A DNA stretch of 64,000 nucleotides. Origin: Apodospora peruviana. Taxonomy: Eukaryota; Ascomycota; Sordariomycetes; Sordariales; Lasiosphaeriaceae. A program made the translations under genes and the position numbers. Positions within the stretch are counted from its first letter, which is position 1, and every line of letters begins with the position of its first letter. Below, in pieces: positions 46,501 through 56,502 of this stretch. The stretch lies in assembly GCA_033439685.1 (NCBI GenBank), contig JAUEDM010000002.1, positions 1,674,001 to 1,738,000 on the forward strand, read 5' to 3'. The notes below the pieces were generated by a model that worked only from the letters and a program-made list of their open reading frames with translations, ran no database searches and was not told the origin of the DNA.

Positions 46501-47268
46501 GGCCCATTCCTTGACGCAGCTCATCATGTTATTTTTAACAAATTCGTGAAACGGGCGGCTCATGCTGTACAGGCTGAGGATGTCGCGCGGACGTAGGTGC
46601 TTGCACATCTCAATGACGAGCTCAGGGCTGGTGAGCAGAGACCCGAACAAGTCAAAGCGCGTCACCTCTGCCATTGTTTCATCATTTAACTTTGCAGCGG
46701 CTTCCAAAGACTTTATGCCAGTCCATTCTGCTGTAGCCTTGATGATTTTCTCGACATTCTCACGCGCCATCTTGCGAAACTGTCCTGGAGACGGGAGCTG
46801 CCTCCGGCGGTATCCTCCGCTGCGGATATGTTCGGCCCAGCACTCATCGATCTTCTTGTTGATGATGTCGGTTTGGCTCTCATACTTGATTGCAAACTTG
46901 CGACGGCGTTGCTCGACCTCATCGCTGTCATGGTTATCATCATCATGTGTGTTATGATGGTCACAGCCTTGAGCGTTGCCATATCTCTGAGAGACCGTGG
47001 AATAGACCTTGCGCGCTGGAACCTGGTCAAGCTTTGCCCGCTTTGCCGGTTGGTCAGGCCCTTGGCGCATCGCCAGGACGACAGCCCCGGCATTGACTTG
47101 GACGCCCGCCGCGGCGATCTGCTCTTGAGTTGCCGTTCTCCGAGCTTCCAAGGCGTTGATGTACCGTTGATAAGTCTCGTTTAGATGGTCGAGAGTAGGA
47201 TATGGATCAGTCTGTTCATTAACAGTTTGCTCGACCGGAAGCAACTGCTCGGGATTGTCCGGATCCAT
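43510..47268 (-). CDS. F-box-region protein with long acidic tract and Asn/Gln-rich tandem repeat tail
   Basis: A single uninterrupted frame encodes 1252 residues. Residues about 205-260 resemble an F-box (FDLFGSLLTSPELVIEMCKH, LRPRDILSLYSMSRPFHEFV). A folded region continues to about residue 700, with blocks such as WLQFVVMRETRVRDIIATL, LYRMNLFFVKLLLLFNDPIF and WPVYGVDINEMGILHFEGWG. Residues about 735-865 are almost all Glu and Asp. Residues about 960-1200 form a degenerate repeat around LQARNNLQPINTGN with variants FQ, SSNLR and NTANFQ. The tail to the stop stays Asn/Pro/His-rich (NNHLQ, LPTLNSLPTLN). The front two thirds resembles F-box proteins common in ascomycetes. An SCF or chromatin role is inference. 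The repeat tail looks like a fast-evolving, aggregation-prone segment. Confidence 0.82.
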   Translation of the reverse strand: MDPDNPEQLLPVEQTVNEQTDPYPTLDHLNETYQRYINALEARRTATQEQIAAAGVQVNAGAVVLAMRQGPDQPAKRAKLDQVPARKVYSTVSQRYGNAQGCDHHNTHDDDNHDSDEVEQRRRKFAIKYESQTDIINKKIDECWAEHIRSGGYRRRQLPSPGQFRKMARENVEKIIKATAEWTGIKSLEAAAKLNDETMAEVTRFDLFGSLLTSPELVIEMCKHLRPRDILSLYSMSRPFHEFVKNNMMSCVKEWATYMAPDSVRLFSDASRRYFVKDPAGRPTDPAYYDMHYLSNPGQPRPEFVNNEVRMIPGLQWLQFVVMRETRVRDIIATLARMGHRLPPGTDLVLKKIWLLMDVSSSRKRAIMMGNKELFTDADLYRMNLFFVKLLLLFNDPIFGPMETKLLELMMGQKSLSELWSLLRRKKYTSNDEIIQLKIRYDVQPTTDQIMAGWPVYGVDINEMGILHFEGWGAGAHHLLRPDELMNMQSAKRKLPLWKDVQSMMLYGHINVNTGERLVPTLEEMYMSDEEEDDHEVLGTPGLPWASKSHKQRMTMKIHQGCGNVPFERTMWQPKHARKARWDSLTQEEKDMIKEDDREELDRLMATLRETDYNYQNIQRNLINVLSTLGYDPTTNTKKNPCFMSNPYGRVNGVVKKMAFRNWRKMSVQVKGTAVLANKKLPLKPFPDEEDDEYDADMDVGQIDLEMGIGERDYFSIVDPSYFDEDDVESQADEGNQVDESSGENEGENGDEEDEDMEDEEEEEEGEKEEEEDEDMEDEEEEEEEEEEEEEEEEEEEEEGEEGEEEEEEEEEEEDEDMEDVEEGDKEDEDENDDEDDGDDDDDDDDDDEDGDDGGDDYNQQDQYLTTPVTPAFPPDAYFPPGYPNSTVLNQQVPAYQSFMSSVGAVVANVANQPNQYASTSTPDFGFSDGAVRLGQYITTAPTSPAIPGFGNQQNQYLMSGTSPSTQTFPSSTPLLNSFQTANTGNLQARNNLPAINTGNLQLVNTGTLQARSNLQPVNTGNFQTASTGNLQPINTGTLQARNNLQPINSSSLQARSNLQPINTGNFQSINTANFQAVNAGNLQSINTGNLQARNNLQPITTDNLQARNLQPINTSNLRTVNIGNFRGPNTGNFQTAYQAANNHPQVPNNRFQAGNKFQPVNNRNVPAPAPNSHFQPGNNIQTTNNSYYQTLNNNLQPHSSLQTLNNHQSHNNDLPTLNSLPTLNSLPTLNNLPPNGYFQQPPTGNSHFQPN
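43861..44345 (-). repeat. Intragenic minisatellite coding the NTGNLQ-type repeats
   Basis: Degenerate units of about 30 to 48 bases, built from TTGGAGGTT and GCCAGTGTTAATAG-like words on the plus strand, recur about 15 times or more. They encode the LQ-P-INTGN repeats of the acidic F-box-region protein. All units keep the reading frame. Confidence 0.85.
44694..45060 (-). repeat. GAA/GAG/GAC/GAT codon tract coding the acidic region
   Basis: TTCCTC and CATCGT-type units on the plus strand repeat for about 370 bases. They encode an almost pure Glu/Asp stretch in the F-box-region protein. The Ser-rich and Arg/Lys-rich open frames overlapping it are shadows. Confidence 0.9.
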
Positions 47269-47874
47269 CTTGTATTGTCGTCGCGTTGCGCTTCGTCTGG
47301 CTCCGGCGAGATTGGGGGGGGAAGCTGAAGGTTGATGAACAATGACTTTGTTCGGGCCTGTTTACTGTTTTGGGAGAGGGAAAAGAATAAGTACAGCATT
47401 ACTGAGTAGGGTAGGGTTATGAATAAAAGAACGGCTGGAAGTTCTGGTGCGAGTGAATCAGCCCCTATTGTCTCGCACAGTTAGTGATGCCAAACAAGAA
47501 CAATACTAAGGCGCACCGCACCAAAAAGCTGCATGGGTGAGTGGAGTCCTTCAATGAGATCTCATATCGGACGTCTTTCTTATTCGCGAAGGAGGGTAGG
47601 TACGCTGCTGCCTTCACAGCCTCCAGGTGCGGCCGACGTTGGGATGAAATATTCGGCCCACCTAGACCTGCAGATATAGGTGAGCAGGTCACCCGATTGC
47701 CCCCAGAAAGCGCGGGAAAGGGCTCGACAAGAGTAGAACGGTGGGCGAGTGAACCGCTTGAGCGAATCCATATCTTAGCTGCTCGTCGAGAAGGACATAC
47801 CTAAGGTAGTCACCTAAAGCTTACACCCAATCGCTATTCACACAAAACTCTTTTCAGCACTTAAACGACCCAAC
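47269..47874. promoter_or_regulatory. Divergent spacer upstream of the acidic F-box-region gene
   Basis: This is the likely promoter of the acidic F-box-region gene and perhaps of the small plus-strand frame at 47875. No gene is supported. A GTAGGGTAGGG motif lies near 47406. Confidence 0.4.
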
Positions 47875-48072
47875 ATGAGCAGGGCCATCACTAGATGCCT
47901 GCTCAGTCGGACAGCGACATGGACAAACCATCTCACACCATGGCCTGATCAAGTTTCAAAAGCCCCTAGACACGCCATCAGTAGCCGGCCGTCCATATTT
48001 CTCACACCGAGCTTGCATAACTTTTCTCGTCCAAGACCGTTTTCCAGCTGCCCACGGCTATCCCAAACATGA
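47875..48072 (+). CDS. Possible small mitochondrial protein or truncated gene (presequence-like)
   Basis: A 65-codon frame starts with an ATG in a CCCAACATGAG context. The product is rich in Arg, Ser, Thr and Pro and almost lacks acidic residues. It reads like a mitochondrial presequence (MSRAITRCLLSRTATW ... RPFSSCPRLSQT). The RPFSSCPRLS ending is typical of fungal presequence cleavage regions, yet a stop follows at once. No good donor site was found to link to a further exon before the converging Hat2 gene ends at 48244. It may be the remnant of a truncated gene, a small true protein, or chance. Confidence 0.35.
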   Translation: MSRAITRCLLSRTATWTNHLTPWPDQVSKAPRHAISSRPSIFLTPSLHNFSRPRPFSSCPRLSQT

Positions 48073-48243
48073 TTAGAAGACCCGTAGACCGGATGTTAAA
48101 CTCTCTCAGCTCTATACCACACCGAACCACTCCTGCGCTCACCTAACTCCACTCGGGCTACCCCAATTTGGAACGAGGCTCGCAAATTTCACCGCGAATG
48201 ATGATGAGGCGAGCTCGCGATACTACTGAATACCAAACGGACC

Positions 48244-49822
48244 CTAATTGGATGGATCCAGCTCGTTCATGGGCATGTCGACGTCATCCTGACCCACGAT
48301 GGAGTCGGCGACCTTCCAAATCTGTAGAAGGTTGTCCTCGGCAGCGCTGCAAACCAGCCAAGGGTCGTTGGGGTTCCAGCTAAAGTCGGCGAGATGGTTA
48401 GTGTGACCGCCATGCATAAAGAGTAGCTCCGGAGGGCCATCCTCCTGGTCGTCCGGCAGCTGCTCCTCACCGACCCGGCTCAGGTCCCAGAAGATGACAC
48501 GCCTGTCGTAGCTTCCACTGCCCAGGATGCTCGACTCTGTTGGGTGCCATGAAAGAGATGTGACGGCGTCGTTGTGACCCTCCAACGTGTGAATTTTCTG
48601 CTTCAAGTTTCGGATATCCCAAATGCCAATAGTCTTGTCTGCAGAAGCTGTGGCGATCAAGAACTCGGACCGGGGGTTGAAGGCGAGTGCGTTGATTGCA
48701 TCGCTGTGGCCGTGGCGCGCCACAACTGCGGCCCGGTCAGTCTCGGCTCGACGCGTGTCGATGATCTGGAGAGTCAAATCGTCCGATACAGTGCCGATCC
48801 AATGCTTCACGAAGGGGTGATATTGGACATCGTTAACGATGTGAGTGTGGTGGGTGTACTTCCGGGAGGGCTTTAGGATTTTGCTAGATCCGTCCCAAGT
48901 CTTGAGGTCCCTGCGACATGTGTTAGCAAAGTCTCATCTTGGCCGAGCCATCAATAAACGTACCAAAGTAACACGGTCTTGTCTTCGCTGCCGGAGGCGA
49001 GACATCCTTCTTCATGGGGGCTCCAGTTCAAGCCGAATCCTTCCTCTTTGTGGCCGATCAACTCGATTTCAGGGCTGGGAGTACCGGTTGGAGTCAAAGT
49101 GTGCTTGGTGCGATCATAAATCAGCACTCTGCCATCCACGGCGAGGGTGGCAATGATGTCGGGGTTCTGCGGCTGATAGCGGGCCTTGTTGACCTCGCCC
49201 GGGTGGTCAATCTTCTGTATGATGTTGAATTTGATCACCATAGGCTCGCCCGACGACCCTTTGCTCCCGTAACCGCCAATCTCGCCCCGCTCCTCGTCAA
49301 ACTCTTGGGGATTGGGCTCAACTGTCTTAGGAATTTCGACCTCGGCAATTTGAAGATAGTTATCCTTTCCCTCGGCTGTGTGGGTTCCGATCAGTAGTCT
49401 GTGCACGTTGTAGTTCTTCTCCTTCACGTCCTTAACATCGGGAAACCACTGCGTTGTAAGGGTTGGCCATTCGAGTGCCGTGCTGGAGTAACCGTTAGCT
49501 AGCAAGAGAAAAAGTGCTGAGCCGCGGGTGTCTAACCTCAGCATCATATCATATAGGAAAGGGCTATTCTTTTTCCATGTTTTGTACTCTGGAATAGGTC
49601 AGCGCCAACCACAATGGTTACTGGGTAAAATCCGATGCAGCAAAACAAACCTTCGTTGATGAGACGCTGCTCTTGGTCGGCGTCATCCTGGTCCTCCATA
49701 TTGACTGTTTCAACTGTCAGTTCGGGTTGTTTCAATTGGCCAAGATCGAGCAAGTTATCCGTTTGAAGCTTTCGCGAGGGGAGCTTACCGTCGACGTCGT
49801 CCACGACCTCGGGGGGCGCCAT
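48244..49822 (-). CDS. hat2: Histone-binding WD40 protein Hat2 / RbAp48 (Msi1-like)
   Basis: The protein is a seven-bladed WD40 histone chaperone. Family members serve the type B histone acetyltransferase (with Hat1) and other chromatin complexes such as PRC2 and CAF-1; the Neurospora homolog is called NPF. Exons are 49822-49789, 49704-49651, 49588-49537, 49482-48964 and 48910-48244, giving 441 residues, the usual length. Motifs include the N-terminal helix RLINEEYKTWKKNSPFLYDM, STALEWPTLTTQWFP, then KARYQPQNPDIIAT, FGLNWSPHEEGCLASGSEDK, ALAFNPRSEFLIATASADKT, SLSWHPTESSILGSGSYDRR and DFSWNPNDPWLVCSAAEDN, each a WD repeat strand set. The first intron (49705-49788) is 84 bases and in frame, so its retention would add 28 residues. 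The donor GTAAGC, a CTGAC branch and the family length favour splicing. Confidence 0.95.
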
Positions 49823-50560
49823 TGTCAGCGGTATTGCTCGACAGACCGATTTGGCTGTGCTTGATGAGTGCTAAGAGATTGATGCAGTAGAATGCGCGGA
49901 TGTTTTGAACCTGTAGCTTTACTCTCGGTTCTGTCGTGTGTTTGTCGTGTGCAAAGACTAAAGTCAAGTTTGGGGGTGCAGCTTGCGACCGACCGACGCG
50001 TGACGCGACTTTAATTGATTCTGTCGCACGCAATGAAGTAAACTTTGGCTTGGCATCTACCAGGTTAACTGACAGAGGGTCAGTGCGCAGATGAACCAAG
50101 GAATTCCAACGCCAAAGAGCCGCACGGTTCATGTGGGGCTGATTTTGGTGTGGCGCGGGGCGGAGGTGGGGCTCTTGAGGCCAGGAGTCACGCTGGGGAA
50201 ACGTCCCGGCCGTCCTCAATCGACAAGCTCGACAAGCAACCTCTGACAACAAACCCGCCGGCATGCGCTGCTGGATTCCCCGTTGAATCTTCTACACAAC
50301 CACAAACAGCGCTAAACCGCATTTTCCTTGCTCCTGCTTCAGCCTTTGCATTCCCTTTCTCTCTGAAAGGAAAAACAAGTCCGGCCGTTTTTTTTTTCAG
50401 CGCCGGCAACATACACGAATCCAAGCAAAAGGATCCCGAATACATCCGCGGCCGCATTATTCGCCTCAACAGCCGCAGCAGCATTTCTACGTCTTTGCGA
50501 TCTCTACCGTGGCGCATCTGACACATCAATCTACCCACTTCTAACTAGAGAACCGACAGG
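49823..50560. promoter_or_regulatory. Divergent promoter between Hat2 and Xrn1 genes
   Basis: Two housekeeping genes read outward from this 738-base region, so it should carry both promoters and leaders. No gene is supported. Sequence from about 50400 to 50560 is A/C-rich, like a fungal leader, and a T8 run lies near 50390. Confidence 0.5.
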
Positions 50561-53500
50561 ATGGGGTGAGTTCTATAGGCTTTGTCTTTCTTTATGCAAG
50601 ACACCCCCGTATCTAACATCCTCATAGTGTTCCCAAATTTTTCAGATGGCTCTCCGAGCGTTATCCCGCCATTTCGCAGCTGATCGCCGAGAATCGTATC
50701 CCCGAATTTGACTGCCTATATTTGGATATGAATGGTATTATCCACAATTGCACGCACAAGGATTCCGATGACGTTCAGTTCCGCTTGAGCGAAGAGGAGA
50801 TGTTCATTGCTATATTCAACTATATTGAGCATCTCTTCGGGAAGATAAAACCCAAGAAGCTATTCTTTATGGCCATTGATGGAGTAGCGCCACGCGCCAA
50901 GATGAATCAGCAGCGCGCGCGTCGTTTCCGCACGGCGCTCGACGCCGAGAAGGCAAGAGACAAAGCCATTCGTGAGGGCAAGGAGCTGCCCAAGGAGGAG
51001 CCCTTCGACAGCAACTGCATCACGCCCGGTACCGAGTTCATGGCTAAGCTGTCCCAACAACTAAGATACTTCATTAACAAGAAGGTATCAGAGGATAGGG
51101 AGTGGCAGGCTCCTGAGATTGTTCTCTCCGGTCATGAAGTTCCCGGCGAGGGTGAGCATAAGATCATGGAGTATATCCGAAACTCTCGTGCCCAACCCGA
51201 CTATAATCCCAACGTCCGCCACTGCCTGTACGGCCTTGATGCCGATCTGATCATGTTGGGACTGCTGAGTCACGACCCTCATTTCTGCCTTCTCCGCGAA
51301 GAGGTAACATTTGGGCGCCAGGCGAAGCACAAGTCAAAGGAATTGGAGCACCAAAACTTCTACTTGATGCATCTTTGCATTGTCAGAGAGTACTTGGAAC
51401 TCGAGTTTCAAGAGCTGAAGAAGGAAGGCGCCATGTCGTTCCCGTTTGACATGGAAAAGGTCATTGACGACTTCATCCTCATGGCCTTCTTTGTTGGAAA
51501 CGATTTTCTTCCGAATCTTCCACGACTCCACATCAACGAGGGTGCGTTGGCTTCCATGTTTAGGATATATAAGCAGGTACTTCCCCGCTGCGATGGCTAC
51601 ATTAACGAGGGCGGGAAGGTCAACCTCCCAAGGCTTGGCCTCCTCATTGATGAGCTCGCTAAGGAAGAGTACCGTTTCTTCGAGCATGAAAACGAGGATT
51701 CGAGCTGGCTTCGGGGCAAGAAGATGCTCGAAAATGACGAGGCCGAGAGGGCGAAGGCGAAGGCGAGGGGAAAACTCATCGTCACTACACCCCAGAAAAC
51801 TCTCTGGAAGCAGAAAATCCGCAAGTTCCTCACCAATCGGAATTCTGACACACTTGATTTGGGCACGGAGCTAAAGGCAGAGGAGCGCAGATTCGTCCAG
51901 GACCTGGCTGCTGCTGCCCACCTGTCGTGGGCGACTAAGGAAGATGATGAAGGTATTCGTCATCTTATCCTGAGCTATCCGGAGCGAGAGGATGAAGATG
52001 AGGAAGACGAGGAGTCGCAGTCGGCCGTTCTTCGCATCGTCAAGAAATATGACAATGCCCAAGTCCTCGACCTCACCGCCGCCGATGCCGAAGCCACGAT
52101 GGAGGCCAAGTACAAGCAGAAATTCCAAGAATGGAAAGACGATTACTACTACGACAAGTTTGAGGACTGGACGCCGGAGAATAAGGACGAAGAGCTACGA
52201 AAGCTAGCGGAAAACTACATCCAAGGGTTACAATGGGTGCTGTACTACTACTATCGTGGTATCGCCTCGTGGCCCTGGTATTACCGCTACCATTACTCTC
52301 CCATGATCTCTGACATCATGAAAGGGGAAAATGCCGACCTGAACTTCAAGCTGGGTCAACCGTTCCGGCCCTATGAACAGCTTATGGGTGTCTTGCCAGA
52401 CCGAAGTAAGAAAATTGTGCCGACGGTGTACTGGCCGCTGATGACCGACCCCGACTCCCCGATCATCGATTTCTATCCTAGAGATTTCGAACTGGACATG
52501 AATGGCAAAAAGATGGACTGGGAGGCTGTTGTCAAGATTCCGTTCATCGAGGAGTCACGACTGCTGAAGGCCATGGGTCCGAAAAACCAGCTTCTTTCCG
52601 ACGTAGAGAAGTCAAGAAACGACTTTGGAGTTGCGCTCAAGTTCACCTACTCGGATGCAGAGGACTTCATATACCCTTCGTCCTTGGTTGACGTGTTCCC
52701 ACCTATTCCCCACTGCCATTGTGTGGAGAATATCTTCGAGTTACCTCCAGTTGATGGCTTGGAATACCGGGTTGGCCTTACCGATGGTGCCCTGCTCAAT
52801 ATATCGGCATTGGCAGGATTTCCCAGCTTGGCCACCCTGCCGTATGTGGCTGCTCTTGGATTTCACGGTGTAAACGTGTTCCAGCAGGATAGTCGCAACG
52901 AGAGCATGGTAGTCAACCTTTTGGATACCGAGGCGCGTACTAGGGTGGAAACCGCGAAACTGAAGCTTGGCAAGCGTTGCTTTGTTGGGTACCCGTTTTT
53001 GCAAGAGGCAAAGATCGTACGAGTTTCTGATGAGCTCTTTGACTATGTCTTGGCCGAGAATGGCAGTGGGCAAGTGGTGCAGTTACATCACTCTCCTCGA
53101 GACATTGAAGATTGGTCGAGAAAAGCTGGGAGAATGGAAAACTTTTACAGCAAGCGCCTCGGAATCTTGATTGGGCAGGTCGAGTCGTTAGTAAGCGTCC
53201 AGATGCTCAAAGGTCTGATCAAGACGGATGAAGGAGCAACAATCAAAGAGTATGGCGATATCCCCGGTATGGAAACCGAATATGCCACTCAGATTGTTGT
53301 CGATGAAGTTGTCAACGAAGACGAGCGCTTTATTGAGCGAGCCGCGCTGCCTCTCGAAGAAGAGTTCCCCCTTAATTCGGTGGGTTTCTTCTTGGGCGAG
53401 TTCAACTACGGCCGGCCCTTGCAGGTTTCGGGTTACAACGAGGGAAAACTCGAGGTCTGGGTTGCTGCAATGAAGGAACGCGAGCCTGACTTCGCCCGGA

Positions 53501-54927
53501 AGATCATCCAGGACGCTCAGAGAGGCCAGCGCTACATCCCTTCCTATGTGGTGGCGAAGCAGTTAGAGATGCATCCCCTTACTCTCAGCAAGATTACCTC
53601 GTCGTATTTTGTCCGCACGGTAGGCGACCTCCGAGTCAACCTTGGCCTCAACCTCAAGTTCGAGGCCAAGAAGCTGAAGGTTCTGGGCTATTCTCGCAAA
53701 TCCGAGACAGGCTGGGAGTTCAGCCCTAACGCCATGGGCTTGATTGTCGAGTACATGACCAAGTTCCCGGACTTCTTCGCCGCGGTAAAGAAGAATCCGT
53801 CCGGCAACGAGCTCAAGGAAACCGACCTCTGGCCTGATGCGGAGTATGCTTCGAAGAGAGTGAAGGAGATTGGCGCATGGGTAAAGTCACTGAAGACTAG
53901 CTCGATGGAGCGTGTTCCACTGGACGCTGAACAGCTTGACTCGGATGTCGTCATGCAGCTTGCCCAAGAAGCAGACAAGCTGAAGGTCAGTGAGATTCCC
54001 CAGGCGCCCAAGAAGATGAAAGGCGTGCCTCGAAACGGACTCATCAGACCCGAGGATGCCGAGCATCGTCTTGGAAACCAGAACTTTATGCTGGGAGATC
54101 GTGTCGTCTACGTCGCGCAGACCGGTAAAGTACCCATTGCCTATCGCGGCACTGTGGTTGGCATCAGCCGCACGCCCACGGCGAAGTTGCTGGACGTGGT
54201 CTTTGACGTCACTTTTATGAGTGGCACCACTCTCGGCGACCGCTGCCCGCCCTTCCGTGGCCAGACGGTGCCTTCGACGGCCTTGCTCAACCTGACGCAC
54301 CGGCAGGTTGTCGCCGGCTCCACGGCCAGTCTATCGAGACAAGCCGTCGCCCCGTCTGTCACCACACTTACCGCCCATGGCGGATACGGAATGCCGAATG
54401 GCAGAACGTACCGCGACGCTCCGGCTCCAGCTCCTCTGCAGTCAGGCTGGCGCGGTGCGCTGAACGGCGGCAACAACAGCCGCGGCGGTGGTGGTGGTGG
54501 CCGTGGCAGCTTGAACCTTATGCATAGTACGCTTGTCTACCGTTCTGGTCCTAACCAGTCACCCCAGCAGCAGCAGCCGAACGGGCCGCCGATGAATGGT
54601 GGCGGGCCAGGAGGTCGCGGCGGTCGCGGAGGCGGCGGGTTTAGGGGTCGCGGCGGTGGATTTTCGCAGGGTATTGATGGCAGCTATGATGCATCGTCTC
54701 AGCAACAGCAGCAGCAAGCTGCTGGTGCGTATTCGGCGGTTCCGCCTCCTGCGGCTCTTAATGCCCCTAGAGGTGGGCGAGGTGGCCGCGGAGGACGTGG
54801 ACGTGCACGCGGTGAGGGCGGCCGGGGGCGGGGTGAAGGCCGCGGACGTAGTGGCGGTCGTGGTGGAGGTAGAGGAGGTCCTGCTGGTGCTGCACTCCAG
54901 CAAAACACGCAGCAGTTTGTTGCCTAA
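50561..54927 (+). CDS. xrn1: 5'-3' exoribonuclease 1 (Xrn1/Kem1)
   Basis: This is the main cytoplasmic 5'-3' RNA exonuclease, degrading decapped mRNA. The first coding exon is only five bases (50561-50565, ATGGG); after a 62-base intron the rest is one exon (50628-54927), for 1434 residues. The N-terminus MGVPKFFRWLSERYPAISQL is diagnostic and is only formed by this splice. The XRN_N catalytic domain shows LYLDMNGIIHNCTH, FMAIDGVAPRAKMNQQRARR, SGHEVPGEGEHKIMEYIR, YGLDADLIMLGL, FCLLREEV and FFVGNDFLPNLP, with the acidic metal ligands in place. Conserved LQWVLYYYYRGIASWPWYYR follows. Mid and C-terminal domains (D1-D4/SH3-like, for example LGDRVVYVAQTGKVP) run to about residue 1230. The last 150 residues are an RGG/Gln-rich tail, likely disordered and RNA-binding. 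Confidence 0.96.
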
Positions 54928-55328
54928 GGTCAATTTATTGCCTAAAGGTTTGTATATGTTACGGGCTGAGCTTTATTACGCTCGGAAATATCTGATTTCT
55001 TTGAGCTAAACAAAAGGGTCAGGTTGGACTTGGGTGTCAGCTGGATGGATGACATTATAGGGGGGAATGCATCTTGTCTTTTGTCAGCGATGACGATGAT
55101 TGTTATGTCATGTAAAGCGATGATTGTTTCACGAATGGGATATTGTTGTCTATGAAAAAGAGATTCAATCTGTCTATGTTTCGGTAGATAGGTAGCTGTC
55201 TCAAAGCGAGGTAGACAGAGTCATAAGGAGGAATGAAAAAGAAAAAGTAAATTCGTTAAAACTTTGCCCCTTTCCACAATATACCATACCAGCTCAGGTG
55301 AGGTAAAACAGATGTGTAAAGAAAGGTC
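54928..55328. other. Convergent spacer of 400 bases
   Basis: This holds the Xrn1 and GST 3' ends. No gene or repeat is seen. Confidence 0.6.
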
Positions 55329-56502
55329 TCATTTGGCAGTCGACTCGGTGCGCACCCAGCTCTCGGCAGCGCGCTTGTCCAACTCCTCCTTGCTCAGCTT
55401 CTTGAAGTCAAGACTGGTATGCTTCTCGGGCACGTTGCGCCCCTTTTCGACGCCTGGTCGGGCGAGGACTTTCTCGAGCCAGGCGCTGAGGTGGGGGAAC
55501 TCGTCGATCTCGACGCCTGCCCAGTCTTGTTTTTTGGCCATTGTGTTAGTTTCGGTTTTCTGTCTGTCTGGTCTGTCTGCTCGCGATTGTTTTTTTCCTC
55601 TTCTGTTTTCCTGTGTATATGTATATAAGGGGGTGCATGGGAATGAAGGGGTGAGAATGGAGAGACTTACGATAAGCAGCCACCCAGCCCCAGCAGGACA
55701 GGTCAGCAATGGTTAGTCTGTCGCCGACGAGGTAGCCCGACTTGGACTTTGCCAGCTGCGTCTCCATGACGCCGTACAGGCGGCGGGTCTCGTTCTGGTA
55801 GCGGTTGATGCCGTAGGTGATCTTTTCGGGGGCATAGCCTACATGCATTTTCAGTGAACTGTTTATTATCTGAATGAGTGATAGCCATCTGTTTGTGGTT
55901 AAGGTTACTTACGGTAAAAGTGATGGGCTTGACTGTTTTCATCGTTAGTCAATCACCACTGGACTCCCGCTTCTGGTTGATAAAAGGGATGAATGAGACA
56001 AAACGAACCCTTGCATAGGCCCAAGACCACCCATTTGCCAGAAGAGCTATCCATCATTCAACAGCTTAGCAACAATTTCACATAGTACTTAGGAAAGGGG
56101 ATACATCATTACCCAGTGGTTAACCTCCCAATACTCGGGCGTGCCGCGCGGGTACGAGACCTTGTGGTCGGCATCGTACCGGTCGACGAGGTACTGCATG
56201 ATGGAACCACTTTCGAAGAGGTTGATGGGAGTGGTGCCGTCCTCGAGCGTGTCGGTGAGCGCTGGAATCCGGCCGTTGGGGTTGATTTCGAGGAACCAGG
56301 GCTCTTTTTGCTCGTTTTTGGAAAGCGAGATTTGGGTTACCTTTTATTTTTTCCCGTCAGTCAGTATTATGGAGCAAAGGGTGTGTGGGAAAGGAAAGGT
56401 TACCTTGTACGGCAGATCGAGCTCCTCGAGGAGCATCGAGACTTTGATGCCATTTGGTGTTTGGGCTGTGTATAGATGGATGTTGGATGACGAGGAAGAC
56501 AT
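55329..56502 (-). CDS. URE2-type glutathione S-transferase
   Basis: The cytosolic enzyme likely conjugates glutathione to electrophiles or reduces disulfides. Six exons (56502-56404, 56340-56113, 56046-56009, 55932-55913, 55838-55671, 55525-55329) give 249 residues. The thioredoxin-like N-domain has IHLYTAQTPNGIKVSMLLEE, INPNGRIPALTD and LFESGSIMQYLVDRYD, where the ES pair binds the glutathione gamma-glutamyl group. The C-domain has LFWQMGGLGPMQGQAHHFYR, then YLVGDRLTIADLSCWGWVAA and FPHLSAWLEKVLARPGVEKG. The Asn in QTPNG matches the URE2/nu-type catalytic Asn. Exon 4 is a 20-base microexon that completes GQAHHFYR. The last intron (55526-55670, 145 bases) is the longest and its acceptor is less certain: it ends ACAAG. 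The substrate is unknown. Confidence 0.93.

Noticed and set aside
50640..50652. TTTTTCAG followed by ATGG in the Xrn1 start region, resembling an acceptor and start codon
   Set aside because: Reading straight through gives the conserved VPKFFRWLSERYP, so this is a decoy inside exon 2.
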